Shown here: piece by piece, positions 54,386-62,784 of the stretch | Position numbering within the stretch: position 1 is the first letter of the stretch | Layout: each line of letters opens with the position of its first letter | DNA from: Pseudomonadota bacterium | Lineage (GTDB): Bacteria > Pseudomonadota > Alphaproteobacteria > Rhizobiales > Beijerinckiaceae | NCBI GenBank assembly: GCA_023423995.1 | Contig: JAFAEL010000181.1 | Coordinates: 1 to 64,000 of the forward strand | Direction: 5' to 3' | Length of the DNA stretch: 64,000 bases | The notes under the pieces: model-generated | Seen by the model: only the letters and a program-made list of their open reading frames with translations | The model's database searches: none | What the model was told of the DNA's origin: nothing | Made by a program: the position numbers and the translations under genes

Positions 54386-56209
54386 ATGAACCTCCGAAAT
54401 ATCGCCATCATCGCGCACGTCGACCACGGCAAGACGACCCTCGTCGACAAGCTGCTCCAGCAATCCGGCTCGTTCCGGGAAAACCAGCGCGTCGCGGAAC
54501 GCGTCATGGATTCGAACGACCTGGAGAAGGAACGCGGGATCACCATCCTGGCCAAGGCGACCTCCGTCGTCTGGAAGGACACCCGCATCAACATCGTCGA
54601 CACCCCCGGCCACGCCGATTTCGGCGGCGAGGTGGAGCGCATCCTCTCCATGGTCGACGGCGTCATCGTCCTGGTCGACGCGGCCGAGGGCCCGATGCCG
54701 CAGACGAAGTTCGTCGTCGGCAAGGCGCTGAAGATCGGCCTCCGGCCGATCGTGGCCATCAACAAGGTCGACCGCCCGGACGCCCGCGCGACCGAGGTGA
54801 TCAACGAGGTCTTCGACCTCTTCGCGGCGCTCGACGCCACCGACGAGCAGCTCGACTTCCCGATCCTCTACGGGTCCGGCCGCAACGGCTGGATGTCTAC
54901 CACGCCGGAGCAGCCGGCGGAGGCCAGCCTCGCCCCGCTCTTCGACCTCGTGCTGGAGCACGTCCCGCCCGCGAAGGTCGAGCCCGGCCCGTTCCGCATG
55001 CTGGGCACGCTGCTGGAGGCCAATCCCTTCCTCGGCCGCATCATCACGGGCCGCATCGCGTCCGGCACGGTGAAGCCGAACCAGACCGTCAAGGTGCTGG
55101 ACCGCCAGGGCAACGTGGTCGAGACCGGCCGCGTCTCGAAGATCCTCGCCTTCCGGGGCATCGAGCGCCAGCCGATCGAGGTCGGCGAGGCGGGCGACAT
55201 CGTGTCCATCGCCGGGCTCGTGAAGGGATCGGTGGCCGACACCTTCTGCGACCCGTCGGTCGACACCCCGATCCAGGCGCAGCCGATCGACCCGCCGACC
55301 GTCACCATGTCCTTCATCGTCAACGATTCGCCGCTCGCCGGCACGGAGGGCGACAAGGTCACGAGCCGCATGATCCGCGACCGCCTGTTCAAGGAGGCCG
55401 AGGGCAACATCACGCTCAAGATCGAGGAGGCCTCCGACAAGGATTCCTTCTTCGTCTCGGGCCGCGGCGAGCTGCAGCTCTCCATCCTCATCGAGACGAT
55501 GCGCCGCGAGGGCTTCGAGCTCGGCGTCTCGCGTCCGCGTGTCGTCATGCAGAAGGACGAGGCCGGCAACCTGCTCGAGCCGATCGAGGAGGTCGTGATC
55601 GACGTCGACGAGGAGCATTCCGGCATCATCGTGCAGAAGATGTCGGAGCGTAAGGCCGAGATGATCGAGATGCGGCCCTCGGGCGGCAACCGGCTCCGTC
55701 TCGTCTTCCATGCGCCGACCCGCGGCCTGATCGGCTACCAGGCCGAGCTCATGACGGACACGCGCGGCACCGCGATCATGAACCGCCTCTTCAAGGCCTA
55801 CGAGCCGCACAAGGGCGAGATCGCCGGCCGGACCAACGGCGTCCTCATCTCGAACGACAACGGCGAGGCGGTCGCCTACGCACTGTGGAACCTCGAGGAT
55901 CGCGGCCCGATGGTGATCGAGCCGGGCTGGAAGGTCTACCAGGGCATGATCATCGGCATCCACACCCGGGACAACGACCTCGAGGTCAACGTCCTGAAGG
56001 GCAAGAAGCTGACGAACTTCCGCACGACCTCGAAGGACGAGGCGGTGCGCCTGACGCCCCCCATTCGGATGACCCTCGAACGCTCGCTGGCCTGGATCCA
56101 GGACGACGAGCTCGTGGAGGTCACGCCGAAGTCGATCCGCCTCCGGAAGGCGATCCTCGATCCGAACGACCGCAAGCGCGCCGAGCGGACCAAGGAAGCG
56201 GCCGCGTAA
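54386..56209 (+). CDS. typA: Ribosome-associated GTPase TypA/BipA
   Basis: A 607-residue translational GTPase, the normal length. The P-loop is AHVDHGKTTLVD, DTPGHADFGGEVER and NKVDRPDAR complete the G domain, and later EF-G-like domains and the BipA-specific C-terminal domain are complete. It acts on the ribosome in assembly and stress. The start is the ATG at 54386, since the usual MNLRNIAIIAHVDHGK follows; the longer frame from 54287 has no family match. Confidence 0.96.
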   Translation: MNLRNIAIIAHVDHGKTTLVDKLLQQSGSFRENQRVAERVMDSNDLEKERGITILAKATSVVWKDTRINIVDTPGHADFGGEVERILSMVDGVIVLVDAAEGPMPQTKFVVGKALKIGLRPIVAINKVDRPDARATEVINEVFDLFAALDATDEQLDFPILYGSGRNGWMSTTPEQPAEASLAPLFDLVLEHVPPAKVEPGPFRMLGTLLEANPFLGRIITGRIASGTVKPNQTVKVLDRQGNVVETGRVSKILAFRGIERQPIEVGEAGDIVSIAGLVKGSVADTFCDPSVDTPIQAQPIDPPTVTMSFIVNDSPLAGTEGDKVTSRMIRDRLFKEAEGNITLKIEEASDKDSFFVSGRGELQLSILIETMRREGFELGVSRPRVVMQKDEAGNLLEPIEEVVIDVDEEHSGIIVQKMSERKAEMIEMRPSGGNRLRLVFHAPTRGLIGYQAELMTDTRGTAIMNRLFKAYEPHKGEIAGRTNGVLISNDNGEAVAYALWNLEDRGPMVIEPGWKVYQGMIIGIHTRDNDLEVNVLKGKKLTNFRTTSKDEAVRLTPPIRMTLERSLAWIQDDELVEVTPKSIRLRKAILDPNDRKRAERTKEAAA

Positions 56210-56392
56210 GGCCGCGCCAGCGGCAGCACGCCGCTGTACGGCGCCGAGAACTTTCGAGCCTCCCCCGGCGCTCTCCCTCCGGGCTGCCGGATCCTCCGAG
56301 CCGCCCGGAAGGCCGGGGGCCATGCCTCACTTCTCGGTGGCATTTCGTAGCCGATGCAGTAACACTTCCTTAACTCTTGTTGAGGCGGTGAG

Positions 56393-58954
56393 ATGAGCAG
56401 CTCGACGAGCCGAGTCAGCGTTGTGCTGACCGTGACGGCGGTGGTCAGCGCAGGCGTTCTCCTGACGGCCGGCCTCGCCCATTTCGGCGGTCACACGGCC
56501 CAGTCCGACAGCGCAGCCTCTCGGAACGCCGAGTGCGACGATCGGATTTTCCCCTACGTTCGGCGCGACTGCGCCCCGCCGAACACCGCCCAGGTGGCAG
56601 CCGTCGCGGCGCCCGCCAAGGCGGCACCCGCTGACGCGCCGTCCTCCACCGAAAGCGGCGTAGCCGAGACGGGCAGCGCGACCCGCAATCAGGAACCCGC
56701 CGCCAGCCCGCCCCCCGTGCTCGCGCGCGCCGAGCGCATGCCCGAGGCGCAGGCGCCGGACGAGCCGGCTGAGGTCGCCAGGCCGCGAAAGCCGTTCGAG
56801 CCGATCACGGTCACGCGTGCCGAGAAGCCGCCCGTGGAGCGGAGTGAACCTCCGGCTCGGAACGTGCGCGTGATACCGATCGACCGGACCCACCTGGCGA
56901 AGGTGCCGCCGGCAGATCCGGCACAATCCACGTCGGGCGAGCCATCCGAATCCGCGCAGCCGGCGATCACGGCCGTGCTGGGCCGGAGCACGCCCGCCGC
57001 CCCGCCGCCCGCCATGGAGGGGAGTCGGCCCTCGGCCCCGGTCGAGCCCGCGAAGACGGCGTCCGGCACGGCACGGCGCAGCCTCCCGGACCGGGACCGG
57101 AACGAAGCGGCTGTGCAGGCCGCGGGTCCGGCCGCCAAGCCTGCCGCGCCGGGTGAGGTCGCGGCCTCGACCCTGCTCGCGGCGCAGCACGTCGCGCCGG
57201 TCGCGCCCCCCGCCGCCACATCGCCCGCGGCGCCCACCACACTGTCGCCCGCGCCCACCCCCCTGGCCGAGCTCAAGCCCGCCGAACCGGTGCCGCACGG
57301 CGCCACGCCCGTGCTCGACGGCGCGGCGCCGGCTGCGATCGCAGCCGCGGCCGGGACGACGCTTGGGCCCGCGGGCTCCCCGACCGCAGCGGGGCTTTCG
57401 CCGAACGAGAACCGCGACCGCGTCGCCGTCACGTCTCTCCAGGGCACAGCGCCGACGCCCGGCCCCGTGACGATCACGGTGCCCGATACGACGGCTCCGG
57501 GCGCCGCCCCGCGCGAGCCCGAACAGGCCGCCGCCGAGCGCAAGCTCACACCGCGCGAGCAACGCGAGGCCGCCCGGATCGAGAGCGAGGAGAAGCGCAA
57601 GGCGGAACAGGCGGCCCGCGAGGCCGAGCGCACCCGCCTCGCCGCGGAGGCCCAGAAGGCCGCAGACGAGCGCCGCACAGCGCAGCTGGCCGCCAAGGCC
57701 GAGGCCGACGCCCGGAAGCAGGCCGAACAGGCCGCCCGCGAAGCCGAACGTACCCGCCTCGCAGCCGAGGCCCAGAAAGCCGCGGAGGAACGGCGTGTCA
57801 GGCAGGAGGCCGCCAAGGCCGAGGCCGAGACCCGCAGGCAGGCCGAGCTGGCCGCCCGCGAGGCCGAGCGCACCCGTCTCGCAGCCGAGGCCCAGAAGGC
57901 CGCGGAGGAGCGGCGCGTCAGGCAGGAGGCCGCCAAGGCCGAGGCCGACGCCCGCAAGCAGGCCGAGCAGGCCGCCCGAGAAGCCGAGCGCACCCGCCTC
58001 GCGGCCGAGGCCCAGAAGGCCGCGGAGGAGCGGCGCGTCAGGCAGGAGGCCGCCAAGGCCGAGGCCGAGACCCGCAAGCAGGCCGAGCAGGCCGCCCGCG
58101 AGGCCGAGCGCACCCGCCTCGCGGCCGAGGCCCAGAGGGCCGCGGAGGAGCGCCGCGTCAGGCAGGAGGCCGCCAAAGCCGAGGCCGAGACCCGCAGGCA
58201 GGCCGAGCTGGCCGCCCGCGAGGCCGAGCGTACCCGTCTCGCGGCCGAGGCCCAGAAGGCCGCGGAGGAGCGACGCGTCAGGCAGGAGGCCGCCAAGGCC
58301 GAAGCCGAGACCCGCAAGCAGGCCGAGCTGGCTGCCCGCGAAGCCGAGCGCACCCGCCTCGCAGCCGAGGCCCAGAAGGCCGCGGAGGAGCAACGCGTCA
58401 GGCAGGAGGCCGCCAAGGCCGAGGCCGAGACCCGCAAGCAGGCCGAGCAGGCGGCTCGCGAAGCCGAGCGCACCCGCCTCGTGGCCGAAGCCGAGAAGGC
58501 AGCCGAAGAGCGTCGCACCAGGCAGGAGGCCGCCAAGGCCGAGGCCGAGGCCCGCAAGCAGGCGCAACAGACCCAGCCCGAGGCCGAACGCACCCGTGTA
58601 TCGGCGAAGCGCAAGGCCGAAGAGGAACGCCGGGGCCGCCGCGAAGCCGCCCGGGCGGAAGCGGCCGCGCAGCGCGCCGCCGAGCGCGAGGCTCGCTTGG
58701 CTCGCCGGCGCGTGCGCGGACCTTACCTGGAGGCCTACAACCCGAATTACCGCTACGACCCGCCCTACGAGACCAGGCGCTCGCGGCGGGCCTATGGCGA
58801 GTGGGTTTATCCGGAGGGGCCGGTCCGGAGCTATTCCTATGTCGAGCGGCGCCGCTACTACTCCGACGGCGCGGGCGGCTATTACGTCCGCCGCGCCCCG
58901 AATGGCGGCGGCGCGATCGGCGGCATCATCGGCTGGCTCGGCGGCGACGATTAG
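56393..58954 (+). CDS. Large membrane-anchored, repeat-rich coiled-coil protein
   Basis: An 853-residue protein. A signal anchor (about 8-28) leads into a proline- and alanine-rich stretch (40-400). A charged coiled coil (403-723) follows, built from eight 40-residue repeats around AREAERTRLAAEAQKAAEERR. The C-terminus (from about 775) is Tyr/Arg-rich (YNPNYRYDPPYE, RRYYSDGAGGYYVRR) and ends in a Gly-rich segment. It resembles TolA-like spacers in layout, but I see no TolA domain. A periplasmic spacer role is inference. Confidence 0.7.
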   Translation: MSSSTSRVSVVLTVTAVVSAGVLLTAGLAHFGGHTAQSDSAASRNAECDDRIFPYVRRDCAPPNTAQVAAVAAPAKAAPADAPSSTESGVAETGSATRNQEPAASPPPVLARAERMPEAQAPDEPAEVARPRKPFEPITVTRAEKPPVERSEPPARNVRVIPIDRTHLAKVPPADPAQSTSGEPSESAQPAITAVLGRSTPAAPPPAMEGSRPSAPVEPAKTASGTARRSLPDRDRNEAAVQAAGPAAKPAAPGEVAASTLLAAQHVAPVAPPAATSPAAPTTLSPAPTPLAELKPAEPVPHGATPVLDGAAPAAIAAAAGTTLGPAGSPTAAGLSPNENRDRVAVTSLQGTAPTPGPVTITVPDTTAPGAAPREPEQAAAERKLTPREQREAARIESEEKRKAEQAAREAERTRLAAEAQKAADERRTAQLAAKAEADARKQAEQAAREAERTRLAAEAQKAAEERRVRQEAAKAEAETRRQAELAAREAERTRLAAEAQKAAEERRVRQEAAKAEADARKQAEQAAREAERTRLAAEAQKAAEERRVRQEAAKAEAETRKQAEQAAREAERTRLAAEAQRAAEERRVRQEAAKAEAETRRQAELAAREAERTRLAAEAQKAAEERRVRQEAAKAEAETRKQAELAAREAERTRLAAEAQKAAEEQRVRQEAAKAEAETRKQAEQAAREAERTRLVAEAEKAAEERRTRQEAAKAEAEARKQAQQTQPEAERTRVSAKRKAEEERRGRREAARAEAAAQRAAEREARLARRRVRGPYLEAYNPNYRYDPPYETRRSRRAYGEWVYPEGPVRSYSYVERRRYYSDGAGGYYVRRAPNGGGAIGGIIGWLGGDD
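57601..58560 (+). repeat. Eight tandem 120-bp repeats within the coiled-coil gene
   Basis: The 120-base unit repeats in register from 57601 to 58560. Each copy encodes a 40-residue block beginning near QAAREAERTRLAAEAQ. Copies differ by synonymous changes and a few substitutions (AD/ET, KQ/RQ, AEQ/AEL); the last is degenerate (VAEAEKAAEERR). A ninth, decayed unit follows. The number of copies may vary between strains. Confidence 0.85.
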
Positions 58955-58966
58955 CGCCTGTCGGGC

Positions 58967-59446
58967 CTAGCCCCGGCGGAGGGGGCGTCCGCCCTCGTAG
59001 AGGATGACGGGCTTCGGCCCGGCGAAGCTGATCCCGAGATCGAATGTCGCGGCGCCGCTGGCGCGCCGCCCCGAGCCCGGATTCGCAACCCGGTAATCGA
59101 TGATCGACCGCACCGCGCAGCGGCGCGTATCGCCGTTGCAGATCACGTTCATCGATCCCGGCCTGTGCCGGTAGGAGCGGACGGGCCAGCGCCGTACGGC
59201 GCGCCGTTTCTCGGCCGCGAGACCGCGCCAATCCATGCTTCGGCCGTAGAAGGTGACGCGCGGCCCATACACATAGGGCACCCCGTCGATCGAGAGCTCG
59301 TCGCTGGACGACCAGACCGCCAGATAGCGGTCCGCGATCACGGCCGAGCGCCGCTCCATCTCGGCAAGGCTCTGCGCCGCGGCCGGTGCGGCAAAGACCA
59401 GGGAGATCGCCGCAGCGGCGAGGCTGCGGAGGGCGGGAGACGGCAT
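58967..59446 (-). CDS. Secreted protein of unknown function
   Basis: A 159-residue exported protein with a signal peptide (cleavage after APAAAQS). The mature part has two cysteines (ICNGDTRRCAVRS, probably one disulfide) and segments FYGRSMDWRGLAAEKRRAVRRWPVRSYRHRP and RSIIDYRVANPGSGRRASGAATFDLGISF. I recognise no named domain. It is convergent with the coiled-coil gene. Confidence 0.66.
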   Translation of the reverse strand: MPSPALRSLAAAAISLVFAAPAAAQSLAEMERRSAVIADRYLAVWSSSDELSIDGVPYVYGPRVTFYGRSMDWRGLAAEKRRAVRRWPVRSYRHRPGSMNVICNGDTRRCAVRSIIDYRVANPGSGRRASGAATFDLGISFAGPKPVILYEGGRPLRRG

Positions 59447-59521
59447 CGGCGGGCTCGGAATTGGATTTTGGGATCGGATCCAGGATCAATGCCCGCAGGC
59501 GCGATTGGTGCCCCGAAAGGT

Positions 59522-60391
59522 TCAACCCGCGCCGAGGCTGCCGAGCCGCCTGAAGGAGGTGATCGGCCCGAAGGTCTTCTCGCGGATCCGGAGCTCGGCT
59601 TCCGCCAGCGGCTCCATGGCGACCGCCATGTGGTGTCCGTTGGCGTGCAGGAGCCATTTGTGGTCGAGCATGATGCCGACATGGCCGCGCCAGAACACGA
59701 GGTCGCCCCGGATCAGGCCGGCAAGGTCGTGGCCGAGTTCGACCGGCTTTCCGAGAGCCTCCTCCTGCATGTCGGTGTCGCGTGGCGCCGCGATGCCGGC
59801 CACCGCCAGCGACAGCTGTACGAGGCCGGAGCAATCCAGCCCGAGGCTCGTCTTGCCGCCCCACAGGTAGGGCGTGCCGAGGAGCCGCTCCGCCACGAGC
59901 ACGAAATCGTCCGCGAACGCGTCTGCCTGGCCGAGATGCCCGGCGAAGACCCAGCCGCCCGTCGCCAGGCGCACATACTCGTTCCGCGCCTCGACGGGCG
60001 TCACACCCGCCCCGAGCGACAGGAAGGCGGCATGCGGCAGCTTCAGGTCGGGGCCGGGATAGACGAAGGTGCGGACCGCCGTCACCCGATGGGTAGGAGC
60101 CGCCGCCGCGGGGCCGAGCGCTTCGGTCGGGACATAGCCGACATAGCCGTCGGTCCCGAGCTGGGCCCAGGCATAGCCTTCGTTCTCGTCATAGACCGTG
60201 ACGCTCTCGCCCATCAGCGCCTCGGTATCGACCGGCGCATCGGGATAAGGCTCGCGGCGCAGCGGCGCGGACGGCGCGATCACCATCCTGGTCTCGCCCG
60301 CAACGTAGCGGGCCGCCTCGACACGGCCGCGCAGCCTTTCGTCAGCAAGGTCCGGGCGTGCCGGCGTGAGGCGTCTGTCGAAGCTCGTCAT
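59522..60391 (-). CDS. NlpC/P60 cell-wall peptidase with SH3-like domains
   Basis: A 289-residue protein. Two SH3-like regions (about 40-90 and 105-150) precede an NlpC/P60 domain (about 160-289). Its catalytic Cys is in LDCSGLVQ and its His in RGHVGIMLD. Such enzymes cut peptidoglycan stem peptides. A GGAG site precedes the ATG at 60391. It lies 38 bases downstream of an M17 peptidase gene, a pairing common in relatives that suggests muropeptide recycling. Confidence 0.92.
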   Translation of the reverse strand: MTSFDRRLTPARPDLADERLRGRVEAARYVAGETRMVIAPSAPLRREPYPDAPVDTEALMGESVTVYDENEGYAWAQLGTDGYVGYVPTEALGPAAAAPTHRVTAVRTFVYPGPDLKLPHAAFLSLGAGVTPVEARNEYVRLATGGWVFAGHLGQADAFADDFVLVAERLLGTPYLWGGKTSLGLDCSGLVQLSLAVAGIAAPRDTDMQEEALGKPVELGHDLAGLIRGDLVFWRGHVGIMLDHKWLLHANGHHMAVAMEPLAEAELRIREKTFGPITSFRRLGSLGAG

Positions 60392-60429
60392 CAATGCTCC
60401 AGCATGCAGGCCCGAGGTTAACGGCCCCG

Positions 60430-61812
60430 TCAGCCCGCCGGGTAACGCTCCTTGAGGAGCGCATAGACCAGCCGCGCCGCCTGCACCTCGCCGCCTTCCG
60501 GACGGCCCGGCTTCGCGGCAGGGTTCCACCCATAGATGTCGAAATGAAGGGACGCCTTCGCGTTCGTGACGAAGCGGGCGAGAAACAGGGCGGCCGTGAT
60601 CGAGCCAGCAAAACCGCCGCTCGAGACATTGTTCGTATCGGCGATCTTGGAGGCGAGCATCTTACCGTAGGGCGCCCAGAGCGGCAGGCGCCACACAGGG
60701 TCCCCCACCTCGCGCGCATGACGGGCGACCGCATCCGCGAGGGCGTCGTCCTTCGTGTAGAAGGGCGGCAGCTCGGGGCCGAGCGCGACCCGGGCCGCGC
60801 CCGTCAGGGTCGCGAAATCCACCACGAGTTCCGGCGCGTCCTCGTCCGCGAGCGCCAGCGCATCGGCCAGGATCAGCCGGCCCTCCGCATCCGTGTTGCC
60901 GATCTCGACCGTCAGCCCCTTCCGGCTCCGCAGCACGTCTCCCGGCCGGAAGGAGGAGCCGGAAATCGCGTTCTCGACCGCCGGGATCAGCAGCCGCAGG
61001 CGCAGCTTCAGGCGGGCGCCCATGATCATGTCGGCGAGCGCGAGCGCCGCGGCGGCGCCGCCCATGTCCTTCTTCATGAGCAGCATCGCGGAGGACGGCT
61101 TGATGTCGAGCCCGCCGGTGTCGAACGCGACGCCCTTGCCGACGAGCGCGACCAGCGGCGCCCCCTCCTCGCCCCAGGTGAGGTCGATCAGGCGCGGCGC
61201 CCGGTCGGCGGCGCGGCCGACCGCGTGGATCATGGGGAGGTTCGCATCCAGCAGGTCGTCGCCGACCGTGACCCGGATCTCCGCCCCGTGCCGCTCCGCG
61301 ACGCGGTGCGCCGCCTCCTCGATCCCGTCCGGCCCGAGGTCGTTGGCGGGCGTGTTGACGAGGTCGCGCCCCATCGCGACCGCGCCCGCGAGCCGGCTCA
61401 GCTCCTCGCCGTCCACGCCCTCCGGCAGGACGAGCCGGACCTCCTTCGCGGGCGTCTCGCGGTAGCGCTCGAACCGGTAGGTGCCGAGCGCGAAGCCGAG
61501 GCACGCGAGCGCCGGATCCGCCGGCGGCTCGACCAGATGGTACGTGCCGGCCGGCAGGGAGGTCGCGAGCCTCCCCAATTCGAAGGGATCGGCCTCCTCC
61601 CCCGGCTCCACGCCGTAGAGGACGCCCGCGAGTTCGCCCTCCAGACCAGGCAGGAGGGCCAAGCTTCCCGGCTTTCCGTCGAACCCCGTCGCTTCCGCGT
61701 AGCGGCGTGCGGCCGGCGGGAGCTCTGCCGCGACCGCGTCCCAGCCCTCCTTCGTGACCAGGCGGATCGGGATCGAGGCGTCCGCAGAGGACACGAAGGC
61801 AGGATGCAGCAT
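60430..61812 (-). CDS. M17-family leucyl aminopeptidase-like
   Basis: A 460-residue metallo-aminopeptidase. The metal-binding signature NTDAEGRLILADAL is intact, as is GKGVAFDTGGLDIKPSSAMLLMKKDMGGAA, with the catalytic Lys. It should release N-terminal residues from peptides in the cytoplasm. It is transcribed ahead of the NlpC/P60 gene, and both may work on wall peptides. Confidence 0.92.
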   Translation of the reverse strand: MLHPAFVSSADASIPIRLVTKEGWDAVAAELPPAARRYAEATGFDGKPGSLALLPGLEGELAGVLYGVEPGEEADPFELGRLATSLPAGTYHLVEPPADPALACLGFALGTYRFERYRETPAKEVRLVLPEGVDGEELSRLAGAVAMGRDLVNTPANDLGPDGIEEAAHRVAERHGAEIRVTVGDDLLDANLPMIHAVGRAADRAPRLIDLTWGEEGAPLVALVGKGVAFDTGGLDIKPSSAMLLMKKDMGGAAAALALADMIMGARLKLRLRLLIPAVENAISGSSFRPGDVLRSRKGLTVEIGNTDAEGRLILADALALADEDAPELVVDFATLTGAARVALGPELPPFYTKDDALADAVARHAREVGDPVWRLPLWAPYGKMLASKIADTNNVSSGGFAGSITAALFLARFVTNAKASLHFDIYGWNPAAKPGRPEGGEVQAARLVYALLKERYPAG

Positions 61813-61880
61813 GGCCGGTTTAACGCCGCGTTAGGGTTAACGATCTACGCCGAACGGAGGATTTCGCCGGGGTACCTTTC

Positions 61881-62714
61881 ATGCCCGTCACCCCTCTGCA
61901 ACCACTTCTCTCCGGCGCGCTTCGGACCGGCGCGGCCGCCGTCGTCGCGCTGTCGCTGGGCGGCTGCCTCGCCCGGGGGACGCCCGAGACGACCGGCTCG
62001 CTCCAGCGGACGGATGCGCCGGTCTCCGAAGCCAGCCTCCGGCAATCCTCCGAAGCTTTGGGGCAGAAATTCGAGGCCAACCCCGCCGATGCCGATACGG
62101 CCATCGCCTATGCGGGAACGCTGCGGCGGCTCGGGCAGCACGCGCAGGCCGTAGCGGTGCTGCAGCAGGCCACGATCCGCAATCCACGCGCCCTCCCGGT
62201 CCTCGCCGCCTATGGCAAGGCGCTCGCCGAGGCGGGCCGCTTCCGCGAAGCCCAGGAGGTGCTCGCCAAGGCTCACCTGCCCGAGCGGCCCGACTGGCGC
62301 ATCCTCTCCGTCCAGGGCACGGTCGCCGACCAGCTCGGCGATTTCCAGGGCGCGCAGCGCTACTACGAGGCGGCGCTCCGGATCGTCCCGGGCGAGCCCA
62401 CCGTCCTGTCGAACCAGGGCCTCTCCTACGCGCTCGCCAAGCGCCTGCCCGAGGGCGAGGTCATCATGCGCCAGGCCGCCCTCCACCAGCGGGCCGACGG
62501 CCGGGTCCGGCAGAACCTCGCGCTGGTGCTCGGCCTGCAGGGCAAGTTCGCGGAGGCGGAGAGCGTCCTGAAGCAGGACATGCAGCCGCAGGAAGCGGCC
62601 CAGACCCTCGCCTCCATCAAGCGGATGATGGCCCAGCCGAACAGCTGGAAGGCGTTGCGGCAGCAGGCGGAGGCGAAGCCGTCCGAGGCCCGGAAGCCCG
62701 GCCAGAACGGCTGA
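61881..62714 (+). CDS. TPR lipoprotein, TadD-like
   Basis: A 277-residue exported lipoprotein (lipobox LSLGGC) with about four TPR units (ADTAIAYAGTLRRLGQHAQAVAVLQQAT and on). The layout matches TadD, the lipoprotein of tight-adherence pilus systems, but no other tad gene is visible within the window. It is divergent from the aminopeptidase gene. The identification is moderate. Confidence 0.72.
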   Translation: MPVTPLQPLLSGALRTGAAAVVALSLGGCLARGTPETTGSLQRTDAPVSEASLRQSSEALGQKFEANPADADTAIAYAGTLRRLGQHAQAVAVLQQATIRNPRALPVLAAYGKALAEAGRFREAQEVLAKAHLPERPDWRILSVQGTVADQLGDFQGAQRYYEAALRIVPGEPTVLSNQGLSYALAKRLPEGEVIMRQAALHQRADGRVRQNLALVLGLQGKFAEAESVLKQDMQPQEAAQTLASIKRMMAQPNSWKALRQQAEAKPSEARKPGQNG

Positions 62715-62784
62715 AGCTAGAGCCGCCGCCACCTTGGGCGCCGGCCCTCACGGGCCACCGACGCCGCTGATCGAGGACACGGGC

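Noticed and set aside
56327..58567. Minus-strand 746- and 641-codon frames opposite the repeat-rich gene, with Leu/Gly-rich repeats
   Set aside because: They mirror the 120-bp repeats on the coding strand. The plus frame has a start, an anchor and a coherent C-terminus.
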